Notes under the pieces: model-generated
Database searches by the model: none
Told to the model about the DNA's origin: nothing
Seen by the model: the letters and a program-made list of their open reading frames with translations, nothing else
Source of the DNA: Shimia ponticola
GTDB lineage: Bacteria > Pseudomonadota > Alphaproteobacteria > Rhodobacterales > Rhodobacteraceae
DNA length: 64,000 nt
Assembly (NCBI RefSeq): GCF_007995215.1
Contig: NZ_VCDK01000002.1
Coordinates: 62,001 to 126,000 of the forward strand
Reading direction: 5' to 3'
Program-made: the position numbers and the translations under genes
Part shown: piece after piece, positions 8,476 through 17,078 of the stretch
How the letters are laid out: the number at the start of each line of letters is the position of its first letter
Numbering within the stretch: the stretch's first letter is position 1

Positions 8476-9462
8476 TTAGCCCATAGACATTGCGGCTGCG
8501 CTTTCAGGCAGCTCTTCGTCGAAGCATTTTTGGTAGAACTCCGCGACAGTTGCGCGCTCAAGCTCGTCACATTTGTTGAGGAAGCTCAGGCGGAACGCAT
8601 AGCCCACGGATTTGAAGATCTCGGCGTTTTGCGCCCATGCGATCACGGTCCGTGGCGACATCACGGTCGAAAGGTCACCCGCCATAAACGCGGTGCGCGT
8701 CATGTCAGCAACCGTCACCATGCGCTGAATGCGCTTGCGGCCTTCGGCGGTGTTGTAATGCGGGTTCTTTGCAAGAACGATGGCGCTTTCTGCGTCGATG
8801 CTGAGATAGTTCAGCGTCGCGACAAGAGACCAGCGGTCCATCTGACCTTGGTTGATCTGCTGTGTCCCGTGGTAGAGCCCTGTCGTGTCGCCCAGACCCA
8901 CCGTGTTCGCTGTCGCGAAAATACGGAAATGCGGGTGCGGTGTGATGACCTTGTTTTGGTCCAGAAGCGTCAGCTTGCCGTCGGTCTCAAGCACACGTTG
9001 GATTACGAACATCACGTCCGCGCGGCCCGCATCGTATTCGTCGAAAACAATGGCAGTGGGTGTCCGCAATGCCCAAGGCAGGATGCCTTCTTGGAATTCA
9101 GTGACCTGCTTGCCATCCTGCAGTTTGATCGCGTCCTTACCGATCAGGTCGATCCGGCTGATATGGCTATCAAGGTTGACACGAACGGTCGGCCAGTTCA
9201 GGCGCGATGCCACCTGTTCGATATGCGTGGACTTACCGGTGCCGTGATAACCCTGAACCATTACGCGGCGGTTGTTGTTAAACCCCGCCAGAATCGCGAG
9301 CGTGGTGTCGGGGTCGAATTTGTAGGTTGGATCGGTCTCGGGGACGCGGTCGCTGGCCTCGGCAAATCCCTTGACCACCATATCAGTATCGATGCCAAAA
9401 ACCTCGCGCACAGAAACGTCGCGCGTGGGTGTTGCGTCTAGATCAAGAGCACCATCTGCCAT
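8476..9462 (-). CDS. cobS: Cobaltochelatase subunit CobS
   Basis: A 328-residue AAA+ ATPase of the MoxR-like branch and the motor subunit of aerobic cobaltochelatase. Walker A is GYHGTGKST (residues 71-79) and Walker B is IVFDEYDA (about 138-145). The sensor-1 ATANTVG follows. The N-terminal [11 protein letters not shown] is characteristic of CobS. ATG 9462 has AGAGGAA ahead. The partner cobT is 1.3 kb downstream on the same strand but beyond a terminator, so CobS and CobT appear to be transcribed separately here. Confidence 0.96.
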   Translation of the reverse strand: MADGALDLDATPTRDVSVREVFGIDTDMVVKGFAEASDRVPETDPTYKFDPDTTLAILAGFNNNRRVMVQGYHGTGKSTHIEQVASRLNWPTVRVNLDSHISRIDLIGKDAIKLQDGKQVTEFQEGILPWALRTPTAIVFDEYDAGRADVMFVIQRVLETDGKLTLLDQNKVITPHPHFRIFATANTVGLGDTTGLYHGTQQINQGQMDRWSLVATLNYLSIDAESAIVLAKNPHYNTAEGRKRIQRMVTVADMTRTAFMAGDLSTVMSPRTVIAWAQNAEIFKSVGYAFRLSFLNKCDELERATVAEFYQKCFDEELPESAAAMSMG

Positions 9463-9720
9463 GGGAAATTCCTCTTTCGGCCTGTCATTCCGTCAGGCTC
9501 ATTACCTGCTCGGCGGTGGTGCAACATATCGCGGGTAAGGGCAAGGGGAAGGGCGGCGTTCAAACCGGCGCGATTGTACCAATGCATGAGCGGGCCTGAT
9601 CTTGGTTTTTCGTTGCTGAAGCAAGCGGCATCGCCCCGATTTCTTCGCTGTGATGCCAAGTTTTTGCCCTATCGACAGGCTAGCCGAAACGGACCTTGAA
9701 CACGTTCATGGAGTTTTTTG
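9463..9720. other. Intergenic region, divergent promoters of cobS and the membrane protein
   Basis: 258 bases between divergent genes. I see only the ribosome-binding sites of the two flanking genes (AGAGGAA for cobS; GGAG at about 9711). No conserved RNA, repeat or B12 riboswitch box was recognised. Confidence 0.4.
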
Positions 9721-10209
9721 GTGAAAGAGTTTTTCCGGTCGTTTTCTCATGCAGAACGGCTGAGCCTGGTTGCTTTGGCTTTGATCATTCTGGTTGGCGC
9801 GGTAGTTGGGCTTTGGGCTTTTGACGACCTTCAGCCCATCGTTGACACATCTCAGCCCGTTTGGGGCATCCTTTGGAAAATCGCCGCGGCTATGTGTAGC
9901 GCGGGCATTGCTGCGCGCTCGGCCACACGGTTTTTCGGTGGAAGGGGACCAGTCGGAACTGCGCGGGCCGTGTTCGGTGCGGTAGTTGGTACCCTGGCGT
10001 TTGGCGTGCTGGGTGGAACGCTGATCCTGCCCATTTTTGGCACGATGTTTGCGCCTTGGTTCGTGGTCCTGACGCTTTTCAAGCAGCCGATCTTGGGGGT
10101 TCTGTGGGCTTTGGCTTGGACAGCCTTTGCGATTGCCCGTATCAGATACGAAGATGAGCGCGACACGATCTTTACGGCGCGCTCATCTGCATATGCCGAT
10201 GTCACTTAA
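9721..10209 (+). CDS. Small integral membrane protein, unknown function
   Basis: 162 residues with about four hydrophobic helices: LSLVALALIILVGAVVGLW, the ILWKIAAAMCSAGIAA region, FGAVVGTLAFGVLGGTLILP and APWFVVLTLF to VLWALAWTAFAIA. A short charged tail follows. No family is recognised. GTG 9721 is preferred, with GGAG six bases upstream; TTG 9718 is the neighbouring alternative. The 3' end overlaps the convergent DnaJ-like gene by 8 bases. Confidence 0.72.
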   Translation: MKEFFRSFSHAERLSLVALALIILVGAVVGLWAFDDLQPIVDTSQPVWGILWKIAAAMCSAGIAARSATRFFGGRGPVGTARAVFGAVVGTLAFGVLGGTLILPIFGTMFAPWFVVLTLFKQPILGVLWALAWTAFAIARIRYEDERDTIFTARSSAYADVT

Positions 10210-10828
10210 AGCTGCGGCTGTCTTTGATCTGATCCCAAGCCCATACGACCTCTGACAGTTGGTCTTCCTGACTGCGATCGCCCCCGTTCATGTCGGGGTG
10301 AAGAACCTTGATCAATGCCTTATAGCTCTTGCGGATTTCTGCTTTGGTCCAGTGGTCCTTGGCTTCCAGAATTTCCACTGCGCGGCGTTCGGTCGGCGGC
10401 AGCTTGCGCGTACCGGTAATGGATTTTCCAGGGTTCTGTGTGGCGTTGCCACCAAGCACCTGATGCGCGTCATCAATCCCCAACCGCGCCCAAGCACGCT
10501 GTTCAGCGGATTGCTTGAACGGCTTGGTTTCGCGTTCCCAAACCCGATCCTTGTCCATCTGATCCTGCAACCCGGAATCTCCGCTGGCCTCAAACGCGTT
10601 CCATTTCAGGTTATACTCGCGAACGTGCTCTTTGCAGAACCAGAAGAAGTCGTCTGTCGAATCCGGACTCTTAGGTGCGCGGTATTTGCCGGCTTCGTTG
10701 CATCCGTCATGATCGCAGATGCGCGTCGAGGTCTCGAACGCCCCAGACATTCCGCGACGGCCGCGCGTGTTCTTTTTCTTGGCCGATGAGACCGACATGT
10801 CGAAGCCAAATGGATCTTCTTTGGGCAT
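10202..10828 (-). CDS. DnaJ-like (J-domain) protein with an N-terminal Cys/His segment
   Basis: 208 residues. The J domain is at the C terminus, unlike DnaJ itself. The HPD motif is in KVLHPDMNGGDRS near residue 185, preceded by WTKAEIRKSYKALI. The N-terminal half has CDHDGCNEAGKYRAP then FFWFCKEHVREYN, a Cys-x4-Cys and Cys-x2-His pattern that could bind zinc. It lacks the Gly/Phe region and four-repeat zinc domain of full DnaJ, so it is probably a co-chaperone with one specific client. ATG 10828 starts MPKEDPFGFDM; an earlier ATG at 10846 is possible. Divergent from bolA, a pairing I recall from related genomes. Confidence 0.88.
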   Translation of the reverse strand: MPKEDPFGFDMSVSSAKKKNTRGRRGMSGAFETSTRICDHDGCNEAGKYRAPKSPDSTDDFFWFCKEHVREYNLKWNAFEASGDSGLQDQMDKDRVWERETKPFKQSAEQRAWARLGIDDAHQVLGGNATQNPGKSITGTRKLPPTERRAVEILEAKDHWTKAEIRKSYKALIKVLHPDMNGGDRSQEDQLSEVVWAWDQIKDSRSFK

Positions 10829-10917
10829 TGCAACGCTCCTTTCCATCTTGCGTTTCGACTCGGATGACGCAGTTTATAGCGACAACGTCTGAGTGAAAGA
10901 GGCCGGGAAGAAAAAAG

Positions 10918-11172
10918 ATGGGTATGGTTCAGAAAATCGAAGAAAAACTTCGCGAAGCCTTTGATCCAACAGAGCTTTCGGTGGTGGACGACAGCGAGTC
11001 GCACCGCGGTCATGCCGGATATCAAGACGGAGGCGAAAGTCATTTCCAAGTGGTGATAGAGGCCCCTGCCTTCAAGGACATGTCGCGCATTGAGCGGCAC
11101 AGGGCAGTTCACCGGGCCTTGGGGCCCGATGTGATTAGCCGGATTCATGCTTTGGGGCTGACCATTCGATAG
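10918..11172 (+). CDS. bolA: BolA family protein
   Basis: 84 residues. The BolA fold (PF01722) is visible in KIEEKLREAF at the start, DDSESHRGHAGY with its invariant histidine, HFQVVIEAPAF, and the end helix RHRAVHRALG. BolA proteins partner monothiol glutaredoxins in iron-sulfur cluster handling and affect cell shape or stress regulation. GGGAAG lies somewhat far from ATG 10918; a second ATG two codons in is an alternative. Confidence 0.93.
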   Translation: MGMVQKIEEKLREAFDPTELSVVDDSESHRGHAGYQDGGESHFQVVIEAPAFKDMSRIERHRAVHRALGPDVISRIHALGLTIR

Positions 11173-11184
11173 CCCGACGACCGT

Positions 11185-11844
11185 CTACTCTGCAGCAGTG
11201 GCCTGCGCCTTGAGCCGTGCAGCCCGTTCCGCGAGTACGGGAATGGGACGCGCGATTTCACTCGGTGAGCGGTTTTTAAAGCCGTCCGCATAAAGCGGCG
11301 TCACGGTTGGGGCCGCGCCGCTCTTGGCCCCCGGTTTTGGCATGGGGGACGTGATCAAAGGTGTGCTGGAAAAGAAACTCGCGTCGGGTTCCGGCGCCTT
11401 TTCAAGTCGTTCCGGGGCGTCCGTGTCACTGTGTAACGGCCCGAAATCCTTACCTTCTTCCAAATCGGCAACAGCCTCTTTCGGAGGTGTTGGGACCGGA
11501 TCGGTGACAGGGACTGCGGCGACCGGGGCGACCGGGGCAGGTAAGGCCGGTGGCCTGAGCGTTGCTTCGATCTCGGCCACGTTGACCTCTGGACGCGCGG
11601 CGTCTTGGGTCTCTTTCGGGCGTCGAAAGACCAGCATGTTCTGAAAGACCGTAACCTTCGAAGTCAGACCTTGCCGCTCTTCAGCGGGCAAAGTGTCGGC
11701 GCGCAAGTATTCCCATCCCTCCGCGCCAAGGTCATTCATCAGTGTTTGCAAAGCGTTGGCAAACCGTGCCCGAGGTCCCTTGACCCCGCGTGCCCGCGCA
11801 CCTTTTACCGGCGCTGGCACAACCTTGTATTCATAAACAATCAT
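11185..11844 (-). CDS. DUF4177 domain protein with Pro/Ala-rich tail
   Basis: 219 residues. The first 75 match the DUF4177 pattern (PF13783): IVYEYKVVPAP, a middle helix ALQTLMNDLGAEGWEYL, then FQNMLVFRR. The rest is low-complexity and rich in Pro, Ala and acidic residues, with the central PALPAPVAPVAAVPVTDP typical of a flexible linker. No membrane segment is seen. The function of the domain is unknown. It converges on bolA with 12 bases between the stops. Confidence 0.8.
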   Translation of the reverse strand: MIVYEYKVVPAPVKGARARGVKGPRARFANALQTLMNDLGAEGWEYLRADTLPAEERQGLTSKVTVFQNMLVFRRPKETQDAARPEVNVAEIEATLRPPALPAPVAPVAAVPVTDPVPTPPKEAVADLEEGKDFGPLHSDTDAPERLEKAPEPDASFFSSTPLITSPMPKPGAKSGAAPTVTPLYADGFKNRSPSEIARPIPVLAERAARLKAQATAAE

Positions 11845-12076
11845 TTCGCCCTCGCGAGCCCCACCAAGCGGAGCCTAACACGCACGCGGCCGTTTAAATA
11901 GTTTTAACCATGAAACGCACTGTCCCGAACTGGTTAACAGCCCGCGAGCGGGTGGTTCTCGGGCAAAGTCGAAGAGGTACAACTGATGCCCATGTGATGC
12001 TCACGCGGGTCTGCATGATGCGAGCCAGTTCCGAGGCCCCGGATCACATCCGGGGCTGCGTTGGCGCGGGGCGCTC
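11845..12076. other. Intergenic region between the DUF4177 gene and gatB
   Basis: 232 bases. Apart from the perfect inverted repeat at 12036-12056 nothing is recognised. The 5' part (11880-11940) is AT-rich and probably holds the promoter of the DUF4177 gene. Confidence 0.4.
12036..12056. repeat. Perfect 9-bp inverted repeat downstream of gatB
   Basis: GCCCCGGAT, CAC, ATCCGGGGC: a perfect 9-base stem with a 3-base loop, 21 bases past the gatB stop. No U-tract follows on the minus strand. Similar GC-rich hairpins are scattered through Rhodobacteraceae genomes, so this may be a REP-like element that also marks the 3' end of the gatB message. Confidence 0.6.
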
Positions 12077-13588
12077 TTAGTCAGCCAGCTTTTTCGCGAC
12101 GATCTCGTTCACGGCCTTGGGGTTGGCCTTGCCGCCCGTTGCCTTCATCACCTGACCGACAAACCACCCTGCGAGTTTTGGGTTCACCTTGGCCTTTTCG
12201 ACCTGAGCGGGGTTATCGGCGATGATCTGATCGACGGCGGCCTCAATCGCGCCCGTGTCGGTGACCTGTTTCATGCCGCGTTCTTCGACGATCTGGGCGG
12301 GGTCGCCGCCTTCGGTGTAGACGATCTCGAAGACATCCTTGGCGATCTTGCCAGAGATGTCGCCCTTTTTGATCAGAGTGATGATGCCCGCGATTTGGGC
12401 TGGGGTGACGGGGCTGTCGGCCAGTGATTTGTCGTCTTTCTTTAGACGCCCGAAAAGGTCGTTGATCACCCAGTTGGCGGCCATCTTGCCGTCGGTGCCG
12501 TCGGCGACCTGTTCAAAGAACGCGGCGCTTTCAGGCTCGGCGGTCAGGACCGAGGCGTCGTAGTCGGACAGGCCAAGGTCGGCCATGAAGCGGGATTTCT
12601 TTTCATCCGGCAGTTCCGGCAACGCGCCTGCGATGTCGTCGACCCAGCCTTGTTCGATTTCCAAAGGCAACAGATCAGGGCAGGGGAAGTAGCGGTAATC
12701 ATGCGCCTCTTCCTTCGAGCGCATCGAACGCGTTTCGCCCTTGTCCGGGTCATAAAGGCGGGTTTCCTGCACGACCTCTCCACCGTCTTCGACGATGGCG
12801 ATTTGGCGGCGGGCCTCGACCTCGATCGCTTGCTGGATAAAGCGCATGGAGTTCATGTTCTTGATTTCGCAGCGCGTGCCGAGGTGCCCGAAATCGCCAG
12901 TTTCGCGGTATTTCTCATAGGCGCCAGGTGAGCAGATCGACACGTTCACGTCCGCGCGCAGGTTGCCGTTTTGCATGTTGCCGTCGCAGGTGCCGAGGTA
13001 CCACATGATCTGGCGCAGTTTGGTGATGTAGGCGGCTGCTTCCTCTGGTCCGCGAATGTCTGGGCGGCTGACGATTTCCATCAACGCGACGCCTGTGCGG
13101 TTCAGGTCAACAAAGGACATATGCGGGTCCATGTCGTGGATGGATTTGCCGGCGTCCTGTTCAAGGTGGATGCGCTCGATGCGCACAACGCGCGCGGTAC
13201 CGTCACCCATTTCGACCAGCACTTCGCCTTCGCCCACGATGGGGTGGTACAGCTGGCTGATCTGATAGCCTTGGGGCAGGTCGGGATAGAAATAGTTTTT
13301 GCGGTCGAAGGCCGATTTCAGATGGATTTCGGCCTTGAGACCCAGACCGGTGCGGACGGCCTGCGCGACGCATTCCTCGTTGATGACGGGCAGCATGCCC
13401 GGCATGCCTGCGTCGACGAATGCGACGTTGCTGTTGGGTTCTGCCCCAAATTGAGTCGAGGCACCAGAAAACAGCTTGGCCTGTGTCGCGACCTGCGCAT
13501 GGACCTCCATCCCGATGACAAGTTCCCAGGCCTGTTTTGCCCCTTGGATGGTCTTGGGTTTGGGCGTGTCGAAAGTGAGGTCGAGCAT
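12077..13588 (-). CDS. gatB: Asp-tRNA(Asn)/Glu-tRNA(Gln) amidotransferase subunit B
   Basis: 503 residues, full length for GatB. The characteristic [12 protein letters not shown] start, [26 protein letters not shown] and [16 protein letters not shown] are all present. The C-terminal YqeY-like domain ends [17 protein letters not shown]. GatB binds misacylated Glu-tRNA(Gln) or Asp-tRNA(Asn) in the GatCAB complex, which amidates it with ammonia from GatA; essential where GlnRS or AsnRS is absent. gatA and gatC are not in the window. Confidence 0.97.
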   Translation of the reverse strand: MLDLTFDTPKPKTIQGAKQAWELVIGMEVHAQVATQAKLFSGASTQFGAEPNSNVAFVDAGMPGMLPVINEECVAQAVRTGLGLKAEIHLKSAFDRKNYFYPDLPQGYQISQLYHPIVGEGEVLVEMGDGTARVVRIERIHLEQDAGKSIHDMDPHMSFVDLNRTGVALMEIVSRPDIRGPEEAAAYITKLRQIMWYLGTCDGNMQNGNLRADVNVSICSPGAYEKYRETGDFGHLGTRCEIKNMNSMRFIQQAIEVEARRQIAIVEDGGEVVQETRLYDPDKGETRSMRSKEEAHDYRYFPCPDLLPLEIEQGWVDDIAGALPELPDEKKSRFMADLGLSDYDASVLTAEPESAAFFEQVADGTDGKMAANWVINDLFGRLKKDDKSLADSPVTPAQIAGIITLIKKGDISGKIAKDVFEIVYTEGGDPAQIVEERGMKQVTDTGAIEAAVDQIIADNPAQVEKAKVNPKLAGWFVGQVMKATGGKANPKAVNEIVAKKLAD

Positions 13589-13767
13589 GGGTGTTGTCCC
13601 TTGGCCAAAGCGCGGTCGATTTGGTGGGTTTTAGGGGTAGGTTGAGTGGGGAGCAAGATAGCCTGAGAGTGTTTTGCGCGGGGCGGGCTGGACGCGACCG
13701 AGGGTGGGGGCGAAGCCCGCGCGTTACGCAGGCGGCGTGCCTATGACACGACGGGGTGGTCGGGGCT

Positions 13768-13787
13768 GCCCGGCGGTGCCGCCGGGC
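13768..13787 (-). terminator. GC-rich hairpin after the bicarbonate transporter gene
   Basis: GCCCGGCG, GTGC, CGCCGGGC forms a perfect 8-base stem ending 6 bases beyond the stop at 13794. There is no T-run, so it may act as a weak or Rho-assisted terminator or protect the 3' end. Confidence 0.45.
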
Positions 13788-13793
13788 GTGTCC

Positions 13794-14837
13794 TTAACCG
13801 ACCACCGATTGCGCTAAGGCGATCCAGAGCGGGATCGACAAGATGGCGATGGGTGTACCAAGGCCGGTCGAGGAACCGACATAGGCAGACGGGTTCGCCT
13901 TGGGCAGCGCGGCACGCATGGTCGGTGGACCGGAGATGTCCGAGCTTGAGGCGGCCATGACCGACAAAAGGACAATTCCACCCGCCGAGAACCCGGTCAG
14001 TTCATGCGCCACCACACCGGCCGCAAAACCCAAGCCACCATGAATGAAAGGGGCCGTCAGGCCATACAGGATGTAGGCGTGTGCCACACCGCGCAGTTCA
14101 GACAGGCGCGACCATGCCTCCATCCCCATGATTAGCATCAGGATCGACAACAGGCCCCGAAACAGCGGCTCGTAAAAGCTTTCATAGACTGATTGCGGCT
14201 GAGTAAAGATACCAAGGACCAGACCGAGGACGAGCGCGGATATCGCCGGGCTGCGAAAGGTGTCGGTCAGGATGCCGGTGATCAGGCCCTTTTGAATATC
14301 AGGCTTGGGGGCGGACAAGGTGGCTGTGCCATCAGCCGATGGCGTTGCTGCGCGCCGTGCCTCTGCAAGTTTGGCCATGACGATCGCTGTGACCAAGGCG
14401 GCGATATCCATGAACGGATAAAGCGCGCCGATAAAGCCCTCGTAGGTGATGCCTTCTTCGTCCAGCACAGCCATGGAGGCGGCCAGCGTGGATGCTGACA
14501 CGGCACCAAAGAGACCCGCCGTGGCTAGACCGTCTGTTTGTGAGACGCCCCGTAGCCGGGCAAGCGTGACCGCGCCAAGTGCGACGATGGCAATGCCAAC
14601 GACAGTCGCGCCAATGGCAGGGACGATCAGGTCGGTCAGATTAGCCTCTTTGACCGAGATGCCGGCGCCAAGGCCGACTTTGAGCAGAAGCAGAATGACT
14701 ATGAATTTGTAGACCGGCTCCGGCACCTCGAATTTCGAGCCCAGAGCCGCCAACAGCATCCCGCCGATCAAGAAGGCCAAAGTTGGTTTTTGCAGTTGCT
14801 CTGCAATGGTCGTCAGGATCGTGACAAGAATTTCCAT
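13794..14837 (-). CDS. SbtA-like sodium-dependent bicarbonate transporter (PF05982)
   Basis: 347 residues, about ten membrane helices in two inverted halves. GKFEVPEP-type FEVPEPVYKFIVILLLLKVGLGAG, GLFGAVSASTLAASM and the second-half MAASSSDISGPPTMRAALP are the family signatures, the last being the equivalent of the bicarbonate/sodium-binding segment of SbtA. A hydrophilic loop (about residues 165-190) divides the halves. Cyanobacterial SbtA imports bicarbonate with Na+; heterotroph members may feed anaplerotic carboxylases. ATG 14837 with GAGGG ahead is preferred over ATG 14879. A LysR gene is divergent; no SbtB partner is adjacent. Confidence 0.86.
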   Translation of the reverse strand: MEILVTILTTIAEQLQKPTLAFLIGGMLLAALGSKFEVPEPVYKFIVILLLLKVGLGAGISVKEANLTDLIVPAIGATVVGIAIVALGAVTLARLRGVSQTDGLATAGLFGAVSASTLAASMAVLDEEGITYEGFIGALYPFMDIAALVTAIVMAKLAEARRAATPSADGTATLSAPKPDIQKGLITGILTDTFRSPAISALVLGLVLGIFTQPQSVYESFYEPLFRGLLSILMLIMGMEAWSRLSELRGVAHAYILYGLTAPFIHGGLGFAAGVVAHELTGFSAGGIVLLSVMAASSSDISGPPTMRAALPKANPSAYVGSSTGLGTPIAILSIPLWIALAQSVVG

Positions 14838-14931
14838 AGTCGCCCTCTTGTTGCGTTCAAGGGGAGATAGGCTTTGCACGAACAGAAGAAAAATATAACA
14901 TTCTTCATCTTTTATTCTATAAAACTGAAAT
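14838..14931. promoter_or_regulatory. Divergent promoter region, SbtA-like transporter and LysR regulator
   Basis: 94 bases whose right half (14890-14931) is strikingly AT-rich. ATTCT occurs at 14900 and 14914, 14 bases apart. LysR regulators typically bind such divergent regions and control both genes. The exact site cannot be fixed by eye. Confidence 0.45.
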
Positions 14932-15795
14932 ATGGCGCAGTTGAATTACCATCACCTAAAGTATTTCCGCGAGGTCGCGCGCGAGGGGCATTTGGGCCGC
15001 GCGGCTGAGAAGCTGAACGTATCACAATCGGCTTTATCCATGCAGATCAAGCAGTTGGAAGAGCGACTTGGTCATGCTTTTTTTGACCGCGTTGGGCGGT
15101 CACTGGTTTTGACCGAGGCGGGCCGCATCGCGCTCGACCATGCCGAGCGGATTTTCGGAGCGGGGGAAGAGTTGCTGGCTGTTCTGGGTCAGCAAGGAGA
15201 GGCGGCGGCACCGTTGCGCGTCGGCGCAGCGTCGACATTGTCGCGCAACTTTCAGCTACAATTCTTGCGGCCATTGCTGGGAGGTGAGGTCAATGTCGTC
15301 CTGCGCTCTGGATCGAACCGGGTTTTGATGGCCGATCTTGAAGCGCTGGCGCTCGATGTGGTTCTGACAACAGAGGTTCCGGATGCGGGTACGACGGGGC
15401 TGGCGGCACAAAGGATCGCAGAGCAGGCGGTTTTGCTACACGGCGTTCCGGAACGGATGAGGTATGGCACGCTCAAAGAGATGATCGGGTCTGAACCGCT
15501 GATCCTGCCAACTGAGTCCGTCATTCGGCCCCGCTTTCGGCATCTCGCCGAGCAGCTGGGCGTCACGCCGCGGATCGCGGCAGAGGTCGATGATATGGCG
15601 ATGGTGCGGCTTCTCGCGCGAGAAGGGATCGGGCTTGCCGTGGCTCCGATGGTTGTTCTGGCGGATGAAATCGCTGCTGGTCTGGTTCATACCGCGCCGT
15701 TTGATCTTGGGATCAGCGAGCCGTTTTTTGCGGTGACCCTGCCGCGCCGATTCCCGCATCCCGCACTTGCGCCGCTTTTGGCAGCGCAGGGATGA
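14932..15795 (+). CDS. LysR-type transcriptional regulator
   Basis: 287 residues. The N-terminal winged helix-turn-helix is plain: LKYFREVAREGHLGRAAEKLNVSQSALSMQIKQLEERLG, of which the recognition helix is SQSALSMQIKQLEE. A type-2 periplasmic-binding effector domain follows (LRVGAASTLSR onward). It most resembles the NhaR-like branch that starts MAQLNYHHLKYFREVA. Divergent to the SbtA-like transporter, which is its most likely target; the inducer is unknown. No clear ribosome-binding site precedes ATG 14932. Confidence 0.92.
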   Translation: MAQLNYHHLKYFREVAREGHLGRAAEKLNVSQSALSMQIKQLEERLGHAFFDRVGRSLVLTEAGRIALDHAERIFGAGEELLAVLGQQGEAAAPLRVGAASTLSRNFQLQFLRPLLGGEVNVVLRSGSNRVLMADLEALALDVVLTTEVPDAGTTGLAAQRIAEQAVLLHGVPERMRYGTLKEMIGSEPLILPTESVIRPRFRHLAEQLGVTPRIAAEVDDMAMVRLLAREGIGLAVAPMVVLADEIAAGLVHTAPFDLGISEPFFAVTLPRRFPHPALAPLLAAQG

Positions 15796-16008
15796 TGTCC
15801 TGATCTTCTAGCCGTTTTGTCTAGCGGGGCGTTTCCATAACCAAAAGCATAAGGGTTTGCTCAGACAGTGCCTGATAGCGGTGCGGCGGTGTGGGCCGCA
15901 GCCTGAATCGCGCCGGTCGCCGGGCTGATGACCCGCAACATTCCGATCACCGTACCGGCTGGAATCATGGCCGTTGTGATCGCGTGGAACCTAGGCCTTT
16001 AAGAAGGC
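15796..16008. other. Intergenic region between LysR and the acyltransferase
   Basis: 213 bases between convergent genes. A minus-strand 35-codon frame (15861-15968, starting MIPAGTVIGML) has no ribosome-binding site and no recognised homology. No terminator with a U-tract was found. Confidence 0.35.
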
Positions 16009-16872
16009 TCAAAAAAGCTGAAACGCGGGGCGCATTTTCGAGGACACCAGCGTGTAGTTCGGCTCACCGAGCGCGATCACCTCGCGTTTGAGGATTTCGA
16101 TACCTTCATCGCTGTTTTTCGGGAGCGATGAGGCCGAGATCGGTTCCCCGATTTCAATGTGATAAGGTTGTCGGTCCTTGTTCAGCGTCTCATAGAACAA
16201 GGTGATGTCGCGCAGCGTTGGGTGCAGGAAGTCAAACAGGTAGAACAACGACGAGTTCCGGGCGCGGATATTGACCGGGATGATCGGCAAATCGAATTTC
16301 CGCGCGATCATGGCCGCTGAGGCCATCCAAGGCCGTTCGTAAAGACGAAGACCCTTGCGCTTGGCCAAACGTCCGGCAGGAAAGATCACGCCAAGGCGGC
16401 CTTGCTCGACAGCTTCGCGGGTGAACTTCATCGTCTCGCGGGTCTTCGCATGACTGCGTTTTTCAAGACGCCATTCGACGGGGGCGATCATCGTCGCAAA
16501 CTGCGGCATCACCTTCATGATGTCCGCGTTGGCGTAATAATAGGCATCGGTGCGCACCGGGCTGATCGCGTGATTCAGCATGATAGCATCGGCGATACCT
16601 GTTGGGTGGTTGGCCACGATCAGCGCCGCGCCAGATGCAGGCACATTGGTCAGCCCCTTAAGCGTAACGCGCTTGGCGAGCATATCCGCCAGCTCAACCA
16701 TCATCGCCTCTGATGTCATGGGGTCGAGACGTTCGCCGATCTCAAGACTACGTTCGTAGGACAGGGTCTTGTCCAGCACGGGTTTGGCCATCTTGGCCCA
16801 CAGAGTGTTGCGAAACAGCCAAGGTGCCCGTTCTTCGATCAGAGGGTCGATGCGCTCGCGCAAACTGGTCAT
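16009..16872 (-). CDS. 1-acylglycerol-3-phosphate acyltransferase-like protein (PlsC/hemolysin-type)
   Basis: 287 residues. The acyltransferase motif I is ANHPTGIADA (H89, D95), the H-x5-D form seen in the ornithine-lipid/putative-hemolysin branch rather than the H-x4-D of PlsC. Motif III-like VIFPAGRLAKRKG follows, then LPIIPVNIRARNS. These enzymes transfer an acyl group from acyl-ACP or acyl-CoA to a lyso-lipid at the inner membrane. ATG 16872 has AGGTG ahead; the frame is open to 16923. No lipid-synthesis partner gene is adjacent. Confidence 0.86.
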   Translation of the reverse strand: MTSLRERIDPLIEERAPWLFRNTLWAKMAKPVLDKTLSYERSLEIGERLDPMTSEAMMVELADMLAKRVTLKGLTNVPASGAALIVANHPTGIADAIMLNHAISPVRTDAYYYANADIMKVMPQFATMIAPVEWRLEKRSHAKTRETMKFTREAVEQGRLGVIFPAGRLAKRKGLRLYERPWMASAAMIARKFDLPIIPVNIRARNSSLFYLFDFLHPTLRDITLFYETLNKDRQPYHIEIGEPISASSLPKNSDEGIEILKREVIALGEPNYTLVSSKMRPAFQLF

Positions 16873-17078
16873 GGACGACACCTTTTTGTCTTTCACAGCC
16901 CCGTGAGGCTGGTCGTGGTGCAAAAATCGGCCATTTGTCTCCGGGTTTCAAGGGGAAGCCCCCTAGAAGCCAAGCAGAAGACCGCCAAAGGGCGGCACAC
17001 CGTCAGCCTTCGGCAGCTTTTGATTTGCCGGTGTAACGGTTGTGTGACGCGATTGTTCCTGAGTCTACTGACCTTAGG
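16873..17078. other. Intergenic region between pepN and the acyltransferase
   Basis: 206 bases. A short stem CCGCC-AAAG-GGCGG at 16983-16996 could mark the pepN 3' end on the minus strand, but no U-tract follows. Nothing else is recognised. Confidence 0.35.

Noticed and set aside
9463-9720. Possible cobalamin riboswitch upstream of cobS
   Set aside because: No B12-box-like conserved segment was found by eye, and cobS has an ordinary ribosome-binding site. A covariance-model scan would settle it.
15861-15968. Minus-strand 35-codon frame starting MIPAGTVIGML
   Set aside because: No ribosome-binding site, no recognised homology, and a stop shortly upstream in frame; it may be a gene remnant but cannot be supported.
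16983-16996. Stem CCGCC-AAAG-GGCGG as a pepN terminator
   Set aside because: The stem is only 5 bases and no U-tract follows on the minus strand, so support is too weak for a separate feature.
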